Shown in pieces: positions 42,376 to 50,885 of a stretch of 64,000 nucleotides of DNA (its first letter is position 1; each line of letters starts with the position of its first letter). Made by a program: the position numbers and the translations under genes. Location of the stretch: positions 20,422-84,421 of the forward strand of contig NZ_NTMG01000067.1 of assembly GCF_002487355.1 (NCBI RefSeq), written 5' to 3'. The notes beneath the pieces were generated by a model. The model did no database searches. It was not told where the DNA came from and saw nothing but the letters and a program-made list of their open reading frames with translations. This DNA comes from Candidatus Methanoperedens sp. BLZ2 (GTDB lineage Archaea > Halobacteriota > Methanosarcinia > Methanosarcinales > Methanoperedenaceae).

Positions 42376-44744
42376 TTCTTGACCTCCTTGCACAGGCGGG
42401 GAACATTGGTGGGCTGGAATGAAACATCAACTTTCCTGAGCGGCCCTTCAAGTATTTTCTTTTTCTCCCAATCGATCTTCCATCCTTTCTCTCCCAGCAA
42501 TTTCATTAGTTGCTCCCTTTTAGCTACTGGAAGGTCTGCTTCATTTCGCACATAAATATGCCAGTCATCCGGTAACTTTTTCAGGTATTTTTCGCTCAAT
42601 TCAATATAATGAGTGAGTTTTATTGCACGTCCAAGACTGTTATCGCTTGGCCTGAAACATAGCTTGGCAAGAAGCGGCATAAGTTCATCCTTTGTTTCTG
42701 CTGTTATCATCAGGTGCTCGGGTGCAGGTTCGATATTGATGACAGAACCGTCTCTTCCATCAAGAACATTCCAGGTCTCTTTCCTGTAAGGTTTGCCGAT
42801 AAAAGCTCTCCTGTATTTGGTTCCATGAGGCCCTGTAACCACGGGAATGCCAAGCCTGTTGCAGCCTGTTCCGATAGCGAATGCTTTCTGGGAATAAGCT
42901 CCCCAGGCTATTCCTACGGCTCCAACCCTGTTCAGGACATAATCCGCAATTTCTTCCCAGTTGCCTTTTGTTTTTCGTCCTGCAAATATCGAAGCCACTT
43001 TTATTGTTGTGGCGGCTATGTGGGCATTTGAAACACAGGAACCTGTGTTAAGAAGGTTACCTTTGACGAATCTTCCGGGATAGCGCTCATAAAGGGTCTT
43101 ACCATCTTTATCTTTGAACATTCCTACATCCATAGCAGAGCAGCCCGAAGTAATTATAATATAACTGCGCTGTATCATCTCTTCAACAATATCATAAACA
43201 TCCTTCGTGCCGTCCGGATAATTGCCGCATCCTACAAAAGCAAGCACTCCCGGCGTTGTTCCAAGGACAAGATTGCGCCCCTCTTCACGTATCTCAGGGT
43301 CTCCGATCTGTCCTCTGCCGATCCGCATTTTACCTTTTTCTTCTCTTATCACCCGCTGTGAAGCTTTCTCTATAACATTCAAGACAGGTATGTCAGCAGG
43401 GCAGCTGTAATCACATCGTCCGCATCCAACACATTTATCATGCAGTATCTCAAAAAGCGAAAGGTCGCCGTTTACCGCAGCCGCCATAGCATCCGAAATT
43501 GGGAGGCTCTGTGGGCAGTCACGTGTGCACTGGAGACATTTTGTACATTTTGTAACAAGTTTCTTGAATTCCTCATCACCCGGAAGCGCAGTTAATCCTT
43601 TGGCTTTCCTTATTGGCCCCATCTTCATAGCAAGTTTCGGGACAAGTTCCCCGATCTTTTCAAAATCAAGAAGCACAACGCCTGGCTGTTTTCCACTCAC
43701 AAGGTCATCGATGATCGCATCCACGCTGTCATTTGACCTGTCCGGTAATCCGTATGTGATTTTTTCATTCGTGGCAATTACAGGGATATGAAGCTTTTGT
43801 GCTTCCTTTAATATATCTGCCCTGACGCATTGTTCGTCAGTGACCAGAACATCGGGTATTCCGGACCTGATATATTTAAGTTCCTTGCTCATGGAACCGA
43901 TGATCTTTGCAGTTTTGTTATAACGTGTCATGTCATGAGCCGTGCAGCACAATCCTGCGATCTCTATTTTATCGAATTGCCCGTTCTTATCCATATAATC
44001 AAGAATGTATGCAGGCGCCGCAATATTATGGCCCACGCAGATAACAACGGGTTTTTTGGGATCAAGTATTCCCATCCCGATCTCTGCCATCGGGGCTTTT
44101 TCATCAGATTTTGGGAATCCAAGGCATGAAATCTGGATGATATCTGCGACTTCCATACCAAGAAGATCAAGCATTCCTGCATGAAGGGCCTTGGATTCAA
44201 AGTCCCGCGCTGCCCCTTCCTGGCCTGTATTTGTAGTAGCAATGAGCTGCGTTAACTGCTCTTCCACATAATCAAGAACAGGACGGAAATCACCGATTGT
44301 TTTCGGTTGTATTCCCATTATTGTTTCAGTAAGAGGCGCCTGCAGGTTGCTTGGCCCGACGTCAATTTTAAAATCTTCCCCGTACTTCTTTATGAGATAA
44401 TTCAGAAGATGTCTCCCGTGAGCTGAGTGGCACGCAGCACCCATAATACTTACCATCAGCGCCTGCCGCGCCGACTGTCCCTCCAGGTCTATTCCGCATG
44501 CTCCCTCCTTATTCCCTGTAAGATCACATTTACCGTATGTGCAGAAATCACATGTATCGCCTGTCGGTGTATAAACCGGATTATACCGGTCAATAATACG
44601 ATAATCCCAGTCCCGAAGACCTATGATTTCTGGTCTGGGCGTGGGCCCTTGCGCAATTTCTTCTTCTTCTGCGCCCACTTTACCTATGTTTATCTGGACA
44701 TTCTCCAATCCTTCAATTACAAAACTTCCTTTCTTTAGGGTCAT
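42372..44744 (-). CDS. cdhA: Acetyl-CoA decarbonylase/synthase alpha subunit (CO dehydrogenase)
   Basis: A 790-residue CODH. Motifs in order: the [14 protein letters not shown]-terminal cluster region; HSAHGRH; two ferredoxin-type clusters [12 protein letters not shown] and [12 protein letters not shown]; and C-cluster ligands in GCCT-like, NTGSC and GCN segments (for example LNTGSCVSN and GTGCNRLG). It oxidises CO or reduces CO2 at a Ni-Fe-S cluster. First gene of cdhABC. Upstream is a 228-base AT-rich divergent promoter region shared with hemK2. CdhD and CdhE (corrinoid protein subunits) are not in the window. Confidence 0.97.
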   Translation of the reverse strand: MTLKKGSFVIEGLENVQINIGKVGAEEEEIAQGPTPRPEIIGLRDWDYRIIDRYNPVYTPTGDTCDFCTYGKCDLTGNKEGACGIDLEGQSARQALMVSIMGAACHSAHGRHLLNYLIKKYGEDFKIDVGPSNLQAPLTETIMGIQPKTIGDFRPVLDYVEEQLTQLIATTNTGQEGAARDFESKALHAGMLDLLGMEVADIIQISCLGFPKSDEKAPMAEIGMGILDPKKPVVICVGHNIAAPAYILDYMDKNGQFDKIEIAGLCCTAHDMTRYNKTAKIIGSMSKELKYIRSGIPDVLVTDEQCVRADILKEAQKLHIPVIATNEKITYGLPDRSNDSVDAIIDDLVSGKQPGVVLLDFEKIGELVPKLAMKMGPIRKAKGLTALPGDEEFKKLVTKCTKCLQCTRDCPQSLPISDAMAAAVNGDLSLFEILHDKCVGCGRCDYSCPADIPVLNVIEKASQRVIREEKGKMRIGRGQIGDPEIREEGRNLVLGTTPGVLAFVGCGNYPDGTKDVYDIVEEMIQRSYIIITSGCSAMDVGMFKDKDGKTLYERYPGRFVKGNLLNTGSCVSNAHIAATTIKVASIFAGRKTKGNWEEIADYVLNRVGAVGIAWGAYSQKAFAIGTGCNRLGIPVVTGPHGTKYRRAFIGKPYRKETWNVLDGRDGSVINIEPAPEHLMITAETKDELMPLLAKLCFRPSDNSLGRAIKLTHYIELSEKYLKKLPDDWHIYVRNEADLPVAKREQLMKLLGEKGWKIDWEKKKILEGPLRKVDVSFQPTNVPRLCKEVKK

Positions 44745-44972
44745 TTATTTTCTCCGCTGATTACAAATATTTGAATGAACTTTTCTCCTATCCTCACTAC
44801 CTCATACACTATTATAATTTACCAATGCTTTTTGAATCCTTCTACTTTTTTTAATAATTATATCATAAATCACATCATTATATTTATATTTTATCCTATT
44901 TTATCATTATCATCCATTATATTTTTTAAACATTAGTATTATCTGATAAAAAAAACAATCAGAATTCGCAAG

Positions 44973-45557
44973 ATGAATATTCACTATAAAAATACAATTA
45001 TCAAAACAGATCACCACGTCTATGAACCGGCAGAAGATTCTTTTCTGCTGGCAGAGGCAGCTTTAGACCAGATAAAAGGTTCGGAACGGATTTTAGAAGT
45101 CGGATGTGGAAGCGGTATAATCTCAGCTATTATTAAGAACAATACAGGTGCAAGGATCACAGGTGTCGATATAAACCCTTATGCTGCAGCATGCACAAGA
45201 GGTAATGGAGTTGAAGCAATAAGGGGGGACTTATTGAACTGTATAAAGGGGAAGTTTGATATAATAATATTCAATCCGCCTTATCTTCCTACTAATGAAT
45301 CTGAACGGACGAAGGACTGGATAAATATTGCACTGGATGGAGGATACGATGGCAGGCAAATAATTAACCGGTTCCTTGAGGATGCCGGTTCTTATCTTGC
45401 TGATAATGGGCGGATCTTGATGCTTTTATCCTCATTCACCGGAATAGAAGAAGTAAAATCAAAGATGAAGGAACTGGGTTATGATGTAGAAGAAAAGAAC
45501 ACAGAGAGAATTAGTTTTGAGCAACTATTGGTCATAGCAGCAAGAAAGGTTAGATAA
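44973..45557 (+). CDS. HemK2/Mtq2-type protein-glutamine methyltransferase
   Basis: A 194-residue class I methyltransferase with motif I ILEVGCGSGI and the catalytic FNPPYLP (NPPY) signature at about 109-115. This size and N-terminus (YEPAEDSFLL) are those of archaeal Mtq2/HemK2, which methylates the GGQ glutamine of release factor aRF1. Its own start lies in an AT-rich divergent promoter region with cdhA. Confidence 0.9.
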   Translation: MNIHYKNTIIKTDHHVYEPAEDSFLLAEAALDQIKGSERILEVGCGSGIISAIIKNNTGARITGVDINPYAAACTRGNGVEAIRGDLLNCIKGKFDIIIFNPPYLPTNESERTKDWINIALDGGYDGRQIINRFLEDAGSYLADNGRILMLLSSFTGIEEVKSKMKELGYDVEEKNTERISFEQLLVIAARKVR

Positions 45558-45576
45558 TATATCTCAATCACGCCCT

Positions 45577-45610
45577 ATTTTTGACCATAGTTAACACTGT
45601 AGTCAAAAAT
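45577..45610. terminator. Bidirectional hairpin between convergent genes
   Basis: ATTTTTGAC (45577-45585) and GTCAAAAAT (45602-45610) form a perfect 9-base stem with a 16-base, partly self-complementary loop. It lies between the convergent hemK2 and DUF1699 genes, and its A/T-ended stem would give a U-run in both directions. Confidence 0.6.
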
Positions 45611-45631
45611 GAGTCCCTTCTTTCCCCGATT

Positions 45632-45913
45632 TTAGACTTCTATCTCTGCAAATCTGTCAATGTCTGTCCTGTGGCCCCAGATATCCCCGGTTAACAGTTT
45701 TATATTTTTCATATTTAAAAGCGTTTTTGTAGTATTTGATATTGTTTTCTGGTAAGACGACGGCAACTGTATTCTCTTTAATTTTGGTGCCTTGTTTACC
45801 AGTTCGAATATGTTTTTTTCAGATGGCCTGAAACAGAAATGTACGTTTTCTTCTTTTCCTTCAACGTCTTTGAGGTCTTCCTCGGAGCCAATAATTCTGA
45901 AAACTACTTTCAT
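45632..45913 (-). CDS. DUF1699 family protein
   Basis: A 93-residue DUF1699 protein of Methanosarcinales relatives. The core pattern is [16 protein letters not shown], then [12 protein letters not shown], and a [13 protein letters not shown] ending. Function unknown. It is divergent from pyrF with overlapping promoter space, supporting the archaeal lineage. Confidence 0.85.
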   Translation of the reverse strand: MKVVFRIIGSEEDLKDVEGKEENVHFCFRPSEKNIFELVNKAPKLKRIQLPSSYQKTISNTTKTLLNMKNIKLLTGDIWGHRTDIDRFAEIEV

Positions 45914-45937
45914 AAGATTATTATTAGTGATTCATAC

Positions 45938-45947
45938 TATTTATATT
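45938..45947 (+). promoter_or_regulatory. TATA box for pyrF
   Basis: TATTTATATT, about 35 bases before the ATG at 45978. That spacing places the transcript start a few bases before the ATG, consistent with a leaderless or nearly leaderless pyrF. Confidence 0.45.
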
Positions 45948-45977
45948 TTTTACTTTCGAAAATTCATCCGCACGGAT

Positions 45978-46676
45978 ATGGGAATATTAATGGGCTTAAA
46001 AGACGTTGGTACTTACATGGAGTCGCTGCGCAGGAACACTCAGTTGATCATGGCACTGGATGTCACTGATAAGAAAAAAGCCCGGGCCATATCAAAAGAG
46101 ACTGCCCAACATGTTGATGCAATTAAGATCGGCTATCCACTTGTGCTGGGTGCAGGATTGGAGATAATCAATGATATATGTGAATTTGCACCTGTAATTG
46201 CCGATTTTAAAGTCGCTGATATTCCGAATACTGACGGGCTGATATGCAGCCAAACTTTTGAGGCCGGTGCAAGCGCGGTTATCGTTCATGGTTTTACAGG
46301 GCATGACAGCGTTCTGGAATGCGTTAAAACAGCGAAAGATTTCCAGGCAGATATATTTGTAGTCACGGAAATGAGCCATCCGGGCGCTGTCGAATTCATG
46401 CAGCCAAAAGCCCTCGAACTTGCCTCACTTGCCGTAGAATGCAAAGCTTCCGGTGTTGTAGCTCCTGCCACGCGTCCTGAAAGATTAAGAAAGATACGGG
46501 ATGTTGTTGGCGGCCTTACGATCATCTCACCTGGTGTTGGAGCGCAGGGAGGAAGCGCAGCCGATGCGATAAAAGCAGGCGCTGATTATGTTATTGTGGG
46601 CAGGAGCATTTATAATTCCAGGAATCCGGGAATTGAAGCTGAAAGGATCGTGAAAGAAATAGAAAAGTGCCGATGA
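45978..46676 (+). CDS. pyrF: Orotidine 5'-phosphate decarboxylase
   Basis: A 232-residue ODCase that converts OMP to UMP. The strand-1 motif LIMALDVTD, the catalytic DxKxxDIPNT ([11 protein letters not shown]) and VIVHGFTG are all present, and the C-terminal [12 protein letters not shown] phosphate-binding loop too. The start is chosen at 45978 from the TATA box; 46017 (MESLRRNTQ) would also give a normal length. The in-frame extension to 45792 overlaps DUF1699 and is rejected. Confidence 0.93.
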   Translation: MGILMGLKDVGTYMESLRRNTQLIMALDVTDKKKARAISKETAQHVDAIKIGYPLVLGAGLEIINDICEFAPVIADFKVADIPNTDGLICSQTFEAGASAVIVHGFTGHDSVLECVKTAKDFQADIFVVTEMSHPGAVEFMQPKALELASLAVECKASGVVAPATRPERLRKIRDVVGGLTIISPGVGAQGGSAADAIKAGADYVIVGRSIYNSRNPGIEAERIVKEIEKCR

Positions 46677-46727
46677 TGAGAAAAATTATGGCTGAACTGT
46701 GATGAGCCCTATGAGTACTGAGGCATT

Positions 46728-46743
46728 TATCTACATGTAGATA
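46728..46743. repeat. Perfect 16-base palindrome
   Basis: TATCTACATGTAGATA is a full dyad with no spacer, about 50 bases after the pyrF stop. It may be an operator, a hairpin in the pyrF transcript or a recombination site. No protein binding site can be assigned from the sequence. Confidence 0.6.
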
Positions 46744-46919
46744 GGTCAGTTGATATTGATTTTTTTGAAGACTATTTTTCAGCTTTTTTTCCGTTAAAAT
46801 GATGAGTTTCCAGAAAGATTAATAAATAATTCTTTATATATACAAATCAATTTGCTTCAACGGTTGACAAGACATATCATCTTTGCTTTAAGAATTAAAA
46901 AAGGAAACAGGGTATATAA

Positions 46920-47041
46920 ATGGCAAAAACAAACGGAAAAGGTGAGAAAGTAAAACTATGAAAAGCTGGATGACTGCTTATTTGGGCGATTATGAGAAAA
47001 TTGAAAAGAAATTAAATGAAATAAAAACAGTAGAGAAATAA
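46920..47041 (+). CDS. Two overlapping micro-ORFs
   Basis: A 13-residue ORF (46920-46961, MAKTNGKGEKVKL) overlaps by ATGA a 27-residue ORF (46958-47041, MKSWMTAYLGDYEKIEKKL and onward). A promoter-like stretch and a GGAAACAGGG purine segment lie upstream. The second looks helical and charged. They may be a split remnant of one gene or real small proteins. No family recognised. Confidence 0.3.
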
Positions 47042-47145
47042 GTCATACCGCAAAAGTCAAGCGTATGTTACTTATTACTGCAACTCATTTTAAGGTTTTA
47101 TAAAATAATTAAATATTGAGAACAACTTGAATTGGAAATAAAATT

Positions 47146-47454
47146 ATGGTTAACAATAAAATAATTGTAGACGGTAAGAAAATTGGTGAAAACACAATTT
47201 TGTGGTACGCTCTTGTAACTTTTAAGAATAATCCAAAAATAAACAGACTCACAGGGTACGAGTGGAAAAAACTGGTAAGAGCTATGAAGCCGACACTAAT
47301 AAACCCAAGAACAGGAAAACCGCAAACTGATCAATCTATTAGAGTAGTTTTTATAGAATTAAGCAGAACCCGCGATGAAGGCGGCAAATCACATATAAAT
47401 CAACTTTGTTTTGCCAGACATGATCGAGAAACGGACACATTTATACGAAGATAA
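47146..47454 (+). CDS. Unrecognised 102-residue protein of the accessory island
   Basis: A basic protein with motifs RLTGYEWKKLVRAMKP, NPRTGKPQTDQSIRVVF and a Cys/His-containing LCFARHDRETD end. No signal peptide or membrane segment. I do not recognise it. Its neighbours are small or decayed conflict genes, so a mobile origin is possible. Coding looks real because the frame stays open with balanced composition. Confidence 0.5.
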   Translation: MVNNKIIVDGKKIGENTILWYALVTFKNNPKINRLTGYEWKKLVRAMKPTLINPRTGKPQTDQSIRVVFIELSRTRDEGGKSHINQLCFARHDRETDTFIRR

Positions 47455-47493
47455 TGATAATTGCGACATGCATCGAATCGGTGTGAAAATCAA

Positions 47494-47553
47494 ATGTATA
47501 CCAAATTTTCAGACATGCTCTTAGAAGAGCTAAATGAGGTGCTTGCAGTATGA
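47494..47553 (+). CDS. 19-residue ORF overlapping the nucleotidyltransferase gene
   Basis: MYTKFSDMLLEELNEVLAV, overlapping the next start by ATGA. It looks like the C-terminal helix of an antitoxin or a leader peptide for translational coupling. Very short; tentative. Confidence 0.25.
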   Translation: MYTKFSDMLLEELNEVLAV

Positions 47554-47912
47554 GAAAGAAGAATACTATGGTTGAAAGAGAAAGTTCCAGTAAAATTTTT
47601 CAAAAATTGGCAGATTATCTGCTGATAGATGAAACTAAAGAAAAATCAATAATAAGAGCTTGCAAAAAGAATGACATATATTTTCTTGGTTTGTTCGGCT
47701 CTTATGCCAGAGGAGAGCAGAAAGAGGATAGAGATGTAGATTTTTTGGCGAGTTTCAATAGAAGAAAGAGCCTGCTTGATCTTGTTAGAATTGAAAGGGA
47801 CCTGTCAGAGATACTTGGCATTAAGGTTGATCTTGTAACTGAAAAATCTATCAGCACTTATTTGATAGAACGAATAAAATCCGAGGTGAAGCCCATCTAT
47901 CATGAAGGATGA
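47550..47912 (+). CDS. MntA-like minimal nucleotidyltransferase
   Basis: A 120-residue MNT-family protein. The nucleotidyltransferase motif GSYARGE with the downstream DVDFLAS (Gly-Ser, Asp-x-Asp) is intact at about residues 50-70. In HEPN-MNT toxin-antitoxin pairs this protein AMPylates and neutralises the HEPN RNase. Here the HEPN partner directly downstream is only a 36-codon remnant, so the antitoxin enzyme appears orphaned. Confidence 0.88.
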   Translation: MRKKNTMVERESSSKIFQKLADYLLIDETKEKSIIRACKKNDIYFLGLFGSYARGEQKEDRDVDFLASFNRRKSLLDLVRIERDLSEILGIKVDLVTEKSISTYLIERIKSEVKPIYHEG

Positions 47913-48012
47913 TGCTGTTTTTTTGAAACATATCCTTGATTCGATTAATCAGATCGACCTGCCAGATTTGAAAAAAAAGTCAAAAAGATTCTGGGCGAAA
48001 CATGAAGAATGA
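47902..48012 (+). pseudogene. HEPN toxin remnant with internal deletion
   Basis: A 36-codon ORF that overlaps the MNT stop by 11 bases, as HEPN genes do. Its first 18 residues (MKDDAVFLKHILDSINQI) are a typical HEPN N-terminus and the rest (DLPDLKKK and onward) is like a HEPN C-terminal end. The central helices with the RNase motif Rx4-6H are missing. The join is in frame, so a clean internal deletion of about 80 codons is the simplest reading. The toxin cannot be active. Confidence 0.75.
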
Positions 48013-48077
48013 CAGGCGATGCAGTTTTACTATTTGAATAGTTAACTACTTGATATTATAAATTAAAATATTCCCTT

Positions 48078-48278
48078 ATGAATATAGAGATCTCACCTGA
48101 GTTGGAAAAGGCTTTTAAAAAATATGTTCTTGAAAAACATGGAGAATTAGGCGGGAAATTAGGGGAAGAGATGGAAAAAGCAATATCACTGTACTTGATC
48201 CATGATAGCGCCATGAAAGCATATGTTAAAAAGAAGAAAAACAAGTTAGAGGCGTACAGGAGCGAACAGATCGCATGA
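48078..48278 (+). CDS. Small charged helical protein, possible antitoxin
   Basis: A 66-residue, very lysine/glutamate-rich protein (ISPELEKAFKKYVLEKHGEL, then a helix ending KKKKNKLEAYRSEQIA). It may be a RHH-like or other DNA-binding antitoxin, but no clear motif is seen and no toxin partner follows. It stands before the hsdS remnant. Weak assignment. Confidence 0.45.
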   Translation: MNIEISPELEKAFKKYVLEKHGELGGKLGEEMEKAISLYLIHDSAMKAYVKKKKNKLEAYRSEQIA

Positions 48279-48331
48279 GCAATCCCCAAGAGGTGATATC
48301 ATGAAGCTAACAGGACAAATAGCGCAGAATT

Positions 48332-48528
48332 GGTGGAAAAACAGCAGTATATAAAAATCACAATCTTCCAGTAGTATTTGCATCATATCTCATCTCCCTC
48401 CCCTCGCCGAACAACGCCGCATCGTTGCCAAGGTCGAACGCCGCCTCTCAATGGCTGACATGGTTGAAAAAACAGTATGGATGAGCATAATTTTTGATAC
48501 GATTGTATCAAAAAAATTACACTATTAA
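48332..48528 (+). pseudogene. Remnant of type I restriction specificity subunit HsdS
   Basis: Two pieces in two frames. The first (48332-48396) reads GGKTAVYKNHNLPVVFASYLI, a target-recognition-domain motif of HsdS. After a frame change, the second (48391-48528) reads LPPLAEQRRIVAKVERRLSM, the near-invariant HsdS conserved region after a recognition domain. About 60 codons that normally lie between are gone. No HsdR or HsdM is nearby, so the system is lost. Confidence 0.8.
48491..48514. terminator. Perfect 10-base inverted repeat with 4-base loop
   Basis: TTTTTGATAC, GATT, GTATCAAAAA. It lies inside the tail of the hsdS remnant, near the end of the convergent DUF3368 gene. The A/T ends give a U-run on either strand, so it could stop transcripts from both sides. 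Confidence 0.55.
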
Positions 48529-48547
48529 CCTCATAAAAAGGTCAATA

Positions 48548-49051
48548 TCATATAAATCCATCAATAATCTTCCGTGCGTCCTCATAAACATCAATACTGA
48601 GCCACATCACCCTCCCAAGTTTTTCCAGCGCTTCCAATGCCTCGCTTTTTGAGATCGTTTTTACTCTCGCACACCTCATCAGAACACCGATAGAACCAAT
48701 GACCTCAAGCCCCAATCCGGCAGCGAATCTGCGCACTGCAAGGTCATCAATAAGTACCGGACATTTTTTTCTTCTTGCAAGCATTATAGCAGCCGCCTCT
48801 CCTATGTCTATTCCCGCGCTCTCTGCAATATCCCTGACTTTATTGTTACTGCTTTTTTCTGTCACGATCCAGCCATTTTCAATTTCGCTCTCTATCAAAA
48901 AGGCATCAGCCATTCCTTCTTCCTTTCCTCTATCAACAACCTCGATCCTGACCTCAGGAGGAATAATTATCTCTGCGAACAGCTCTTTAAGAAGGTTCAA
49001 CCTGTCGATTCTGGCAAGATGTATGAGCGGACCTGAATTGCTTACTATCAT
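48548..49051 (-). CDS. DUF3368 PIN-like toxin
   Basis: A 167-residue DUF3368 protein with PIN-domain acidic residues: VSNSGPLIHLARI at the N-terminus, the DIGEAAAIMLA motif, and CPVLIDDLAVRR with the catalytic Asp pair. A PIN-family RNase toxin. Starts at ATG 49051 (overlap ATGA with the antitoxin stop), not 49069. Paired with the UPF0175 antitoxin upstream, as in many archaea. Confidence 0.88.
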   Translation of the reverse strand: MIVSNSGPLIHLARIDRLNLLKELFAEIIIPPEVRIEVVDRGKEEGMADAFLIESEIENGWIVTEKSSNNKVRDIAESAGIDIGEAAAIMLARRKKCPVLIDDLAVRRFAAGLGLEVIGSIGVLMRCARVKTISKSEALEALEKLGRVMWLSIDVYEDARKIIDGFI

Positions 49052-49353
49052 TTCTCTGCCATCGCCCATTTGATGTCAGAAGTCAGGTCTTGTTTGTCAT
49101 ATCTGAAAGGAATATTTCGCCTCTTTATCTCCTCAAGCGCTCCCCTGTATGTCAATCCAGCCATCCTTGCTGCTTTCCATAGAGAGATTTTCCCATCAGC
49201 ATAGAGGCAAAATGCTTGTTTGATATGATATTCCCGCAGCGCTTCGCCTATGAGTTTACGAAGCATTGTGCCTTTATCAAGAACTTCCTGTTTGCATGCC
49301 TCCTCTATCTCATGCAGATATTGCTCAGGTAATCGAACTGATATCGTTTTCAT
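49048..49353 (-). CDS. UPF0175 antitoxin
   Basis: A 101-residue UPF0175 protein: opening KTISVRLPEQYLHEIEEA and the helix-turn-helix-like region GKISLWKAARMAGLTYRGA. The usual partner of DUF3368 toxins. It binds DNA and neutralises the toxin. The ATGA overlap with the toxin gene and the promoter-like AT region upstream support a two-gene unit. Confidence 0.88.
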   Translation of the reverse strand: MKTISVRLPEQYLHEIEEACKQEVLDKGTMLRKLIGEALREYHIKQAFCLYADGKISLWKAARMAGLTYRGALEEIKRRNIPFRYDKQDLTSDIKWAMAEK

Positions 49354-49442
49354 ATGTTATTACATTTTATTATAACGTATACTTATATCTTTTGTAGAAC
49401 CGAAACAAATAATACTAATCCCGGTATCATTATATTCCAGAT

Positions 49443-49589
49443 ATGCCAAATGATAAATGCAATTTCTTCTCAGATGAAAAATGCACGGCCTGTGACCTTG
49501 AACCATGCGATTTCAAAGAGGATAATTTCGAGAAATGCCTTCGCTACAAGCTTCATTTCTTAAGGCCCCAGCTCATGCAGCTGCGTTAA
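49443..49589 (+). CDS. Cysteine-rich microprotein
   Basis: A 48-residue ORF with five Cys: C6, C14, C17 (CTAC), C22 and C32, in the order CNFF-CTACDLEPC-C, followed by a basic end. The CxxC-x4-C pattern suggests zinc or iron-sulfur binding. It ends two codons into the region of the convergent flavodiiron gene's stop (4-base overlap). AT-rich, TATA-like sequence lies upstream. Such small Cys proteins are often missed. Confidence 0.5.
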   Translation: MPNDKCNFFSDEKCTACDLEPCDFKEDNFEKCLRYKLHFLRPQLMQLR

Positions 49590-50785
49590 CTTGCTTTTAC
49601 CATCGAAGCAATTTTCTGCCCCAGAGCATAGCACTTCTCTATATCCTGCTCATCCGGCCTGAAAATCACTTCTATTGATTCGACAGATTCGTATCCACCC
49701 GATTTTAGTTTCTCGTTGACAGCCTTGACCGCCCCGCCAGCCCAGCCGTAGGAGCCGAAGGTCGCCCAGAGCTTATTCCTGGGGCGCAATCCCATGAGGT
49801 ATGTCAAAAATCCACCTACAGTGGGGAACATGCCATTATTCAAAGTGGGGGAGCCGATTAGAATGGCCTTTGATTCGAGAACCTCCTTGACTATTTCGCT
49901 CCATTCAGTTTTTCGCAGATGAAATAATGATACTTCTACCCCTGAATCCGAAACTCCTCTTAAGATGTCATTTGCCATCGTTTCCGTGCTGTTCCACATA
50001 GTATCATAAATGACAAGGACCTTCTGTTTTGACTCGCCTTTTGCCCATTGAAGATAAGCATTTATTATTTTCCCGGGGTCTGTCCATATCATACCATGTG
50101 AAGGTGCGATCATCTTTATTTCAATCCCAAGTTTCTGGATTTCCTCGATTTTCTTAAGGATAACTCCGCCAAATGGCATGAGGATATTGGCATAATATTT
50201 TGCAGCCTCATCCATTACAATATCGCAATCATACCCTGTAAGACTGCAAACATCTTCATCAAACCTGAATGATGAGGCAAGATGCTGGCCGAAACCATCA
50301 TTGGAGAGAAGTATTTTATCCTCTTTGAGATATGTGAACATATTGTCAGGCCAGTGAAGCATTGGCGCAGTAATAAATGAAAGGGTTTTATTGCCAAGTT
50401 TTAACTCATCCCCGGTTTTGACCGCCCTGAAATTCCACTTCCCCCTGAAATGCCTGATCAGTCCTTCCTTTCCTTTTTCGGTGCAAATCACTTCCGCATT
50501 CGGGACAATTCCCATAATATCGGAAAGGGAGCCGGAATGATCCATCTCCACATGGTTTGAAATTACATAATCGATCTTTACAGGGTCAATGATTTCCCTT
50601 ATCCTGCCCAGCATCTCATCTGCAAAACCGTGTTTTACAGTATCAACAAGCGCAATTTTGTCATCAACGATAAGGTATGCGTTGTAAGTTCCTCCGCGTG
50701 GGGTTGTATATCCATGGAAATCCCGAAGATTCCAGTCAATAGCGCCAACCCAGTAAACTCCTGTTGCTAATTCGATTTTTGTCAT
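49586..50785 (-). CDS. fprA: F420H2 oxidase/flavodiiron protein FprA
   Basis: A 399-residue A-type flavoprotein. The N-terminal metallo-beta-lactamase-like domain carries the diiron ligands H78, E80, D82, H83 (HVEMDH) and a later HGMIW His. The C-terminal flavodoxin domain (VLVIYDTMWNSTETMA) binds FMN. It reduces O2 to water with F420H2, an oxygen defence of methanogens and relatives. Cytoplasmic. It is not in an operon with F420 genes here. Confidence 0.95.
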   Translation of the reverse strand: MTKIELATGVYWVGAIDWNLRDFHGYTTPRGGTYNAYLIVDDKIALVDTVKHGFADEMLGRIREIIDPVKIDYVISNHVEMDHSGSLSDIMGIVPNAEVICTEKGKEGLIRHFRGKWNFRAVKTGDELKLGNKTLSFITAPMLHWPDNMFTYLKEDKILLSNDGFGQHLASSFRFDEDVCSLTGYDCDIVMDEAAKYYANILMPFGGVILKKIEEIQKLGIEIKMIAPSHGMIWTDPGKIINAYLQWAKGESKQKVLVIYDTMWNSTETMANDILRGVSDSGVEVSLFHLRKTEWSEIVKEVLESKAILIGSPTLNNGMFPTVGGFLTYLMGLRPRNKLWATFGSYGWAGGAVKAVNEKLKSGGYESVESIEVIFRPDEQDIEKCYALGQKIASMVKAS

Positions 50786-50885
50786 TGATCTCTCCCGTTA
50801 AATCCTGAGTTATACTTCTTTATCTTATTGAAGTAATTTATTGAAGTAATAGTTTTTGGTTCGTTTGAAGATTTGAAAATCAAGA

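Larger units (their letters stand above)
46677..47145. other. Mostly gene-free stretch at the start of the accessory island
   Basis: A 469-base segment. Apart from the two tiny ORFs at 46920-47041, I see no gene. It contains a perfect 16-base palindrome (46728-46743), T-runs that may terminate pyrF, and AT-rich promoter-like sequence. It marks the left edge of an island of toxin-antitoxin, nucleotidyltransferase and restriction remnants. Confidence 0.5.

Noticed and set aside
45792..45977. Longer N-terminus of PyrF
   Set aside because: It would run antisense through DUF1699 and across the TATA box; ODCases begin near 45978-46017.
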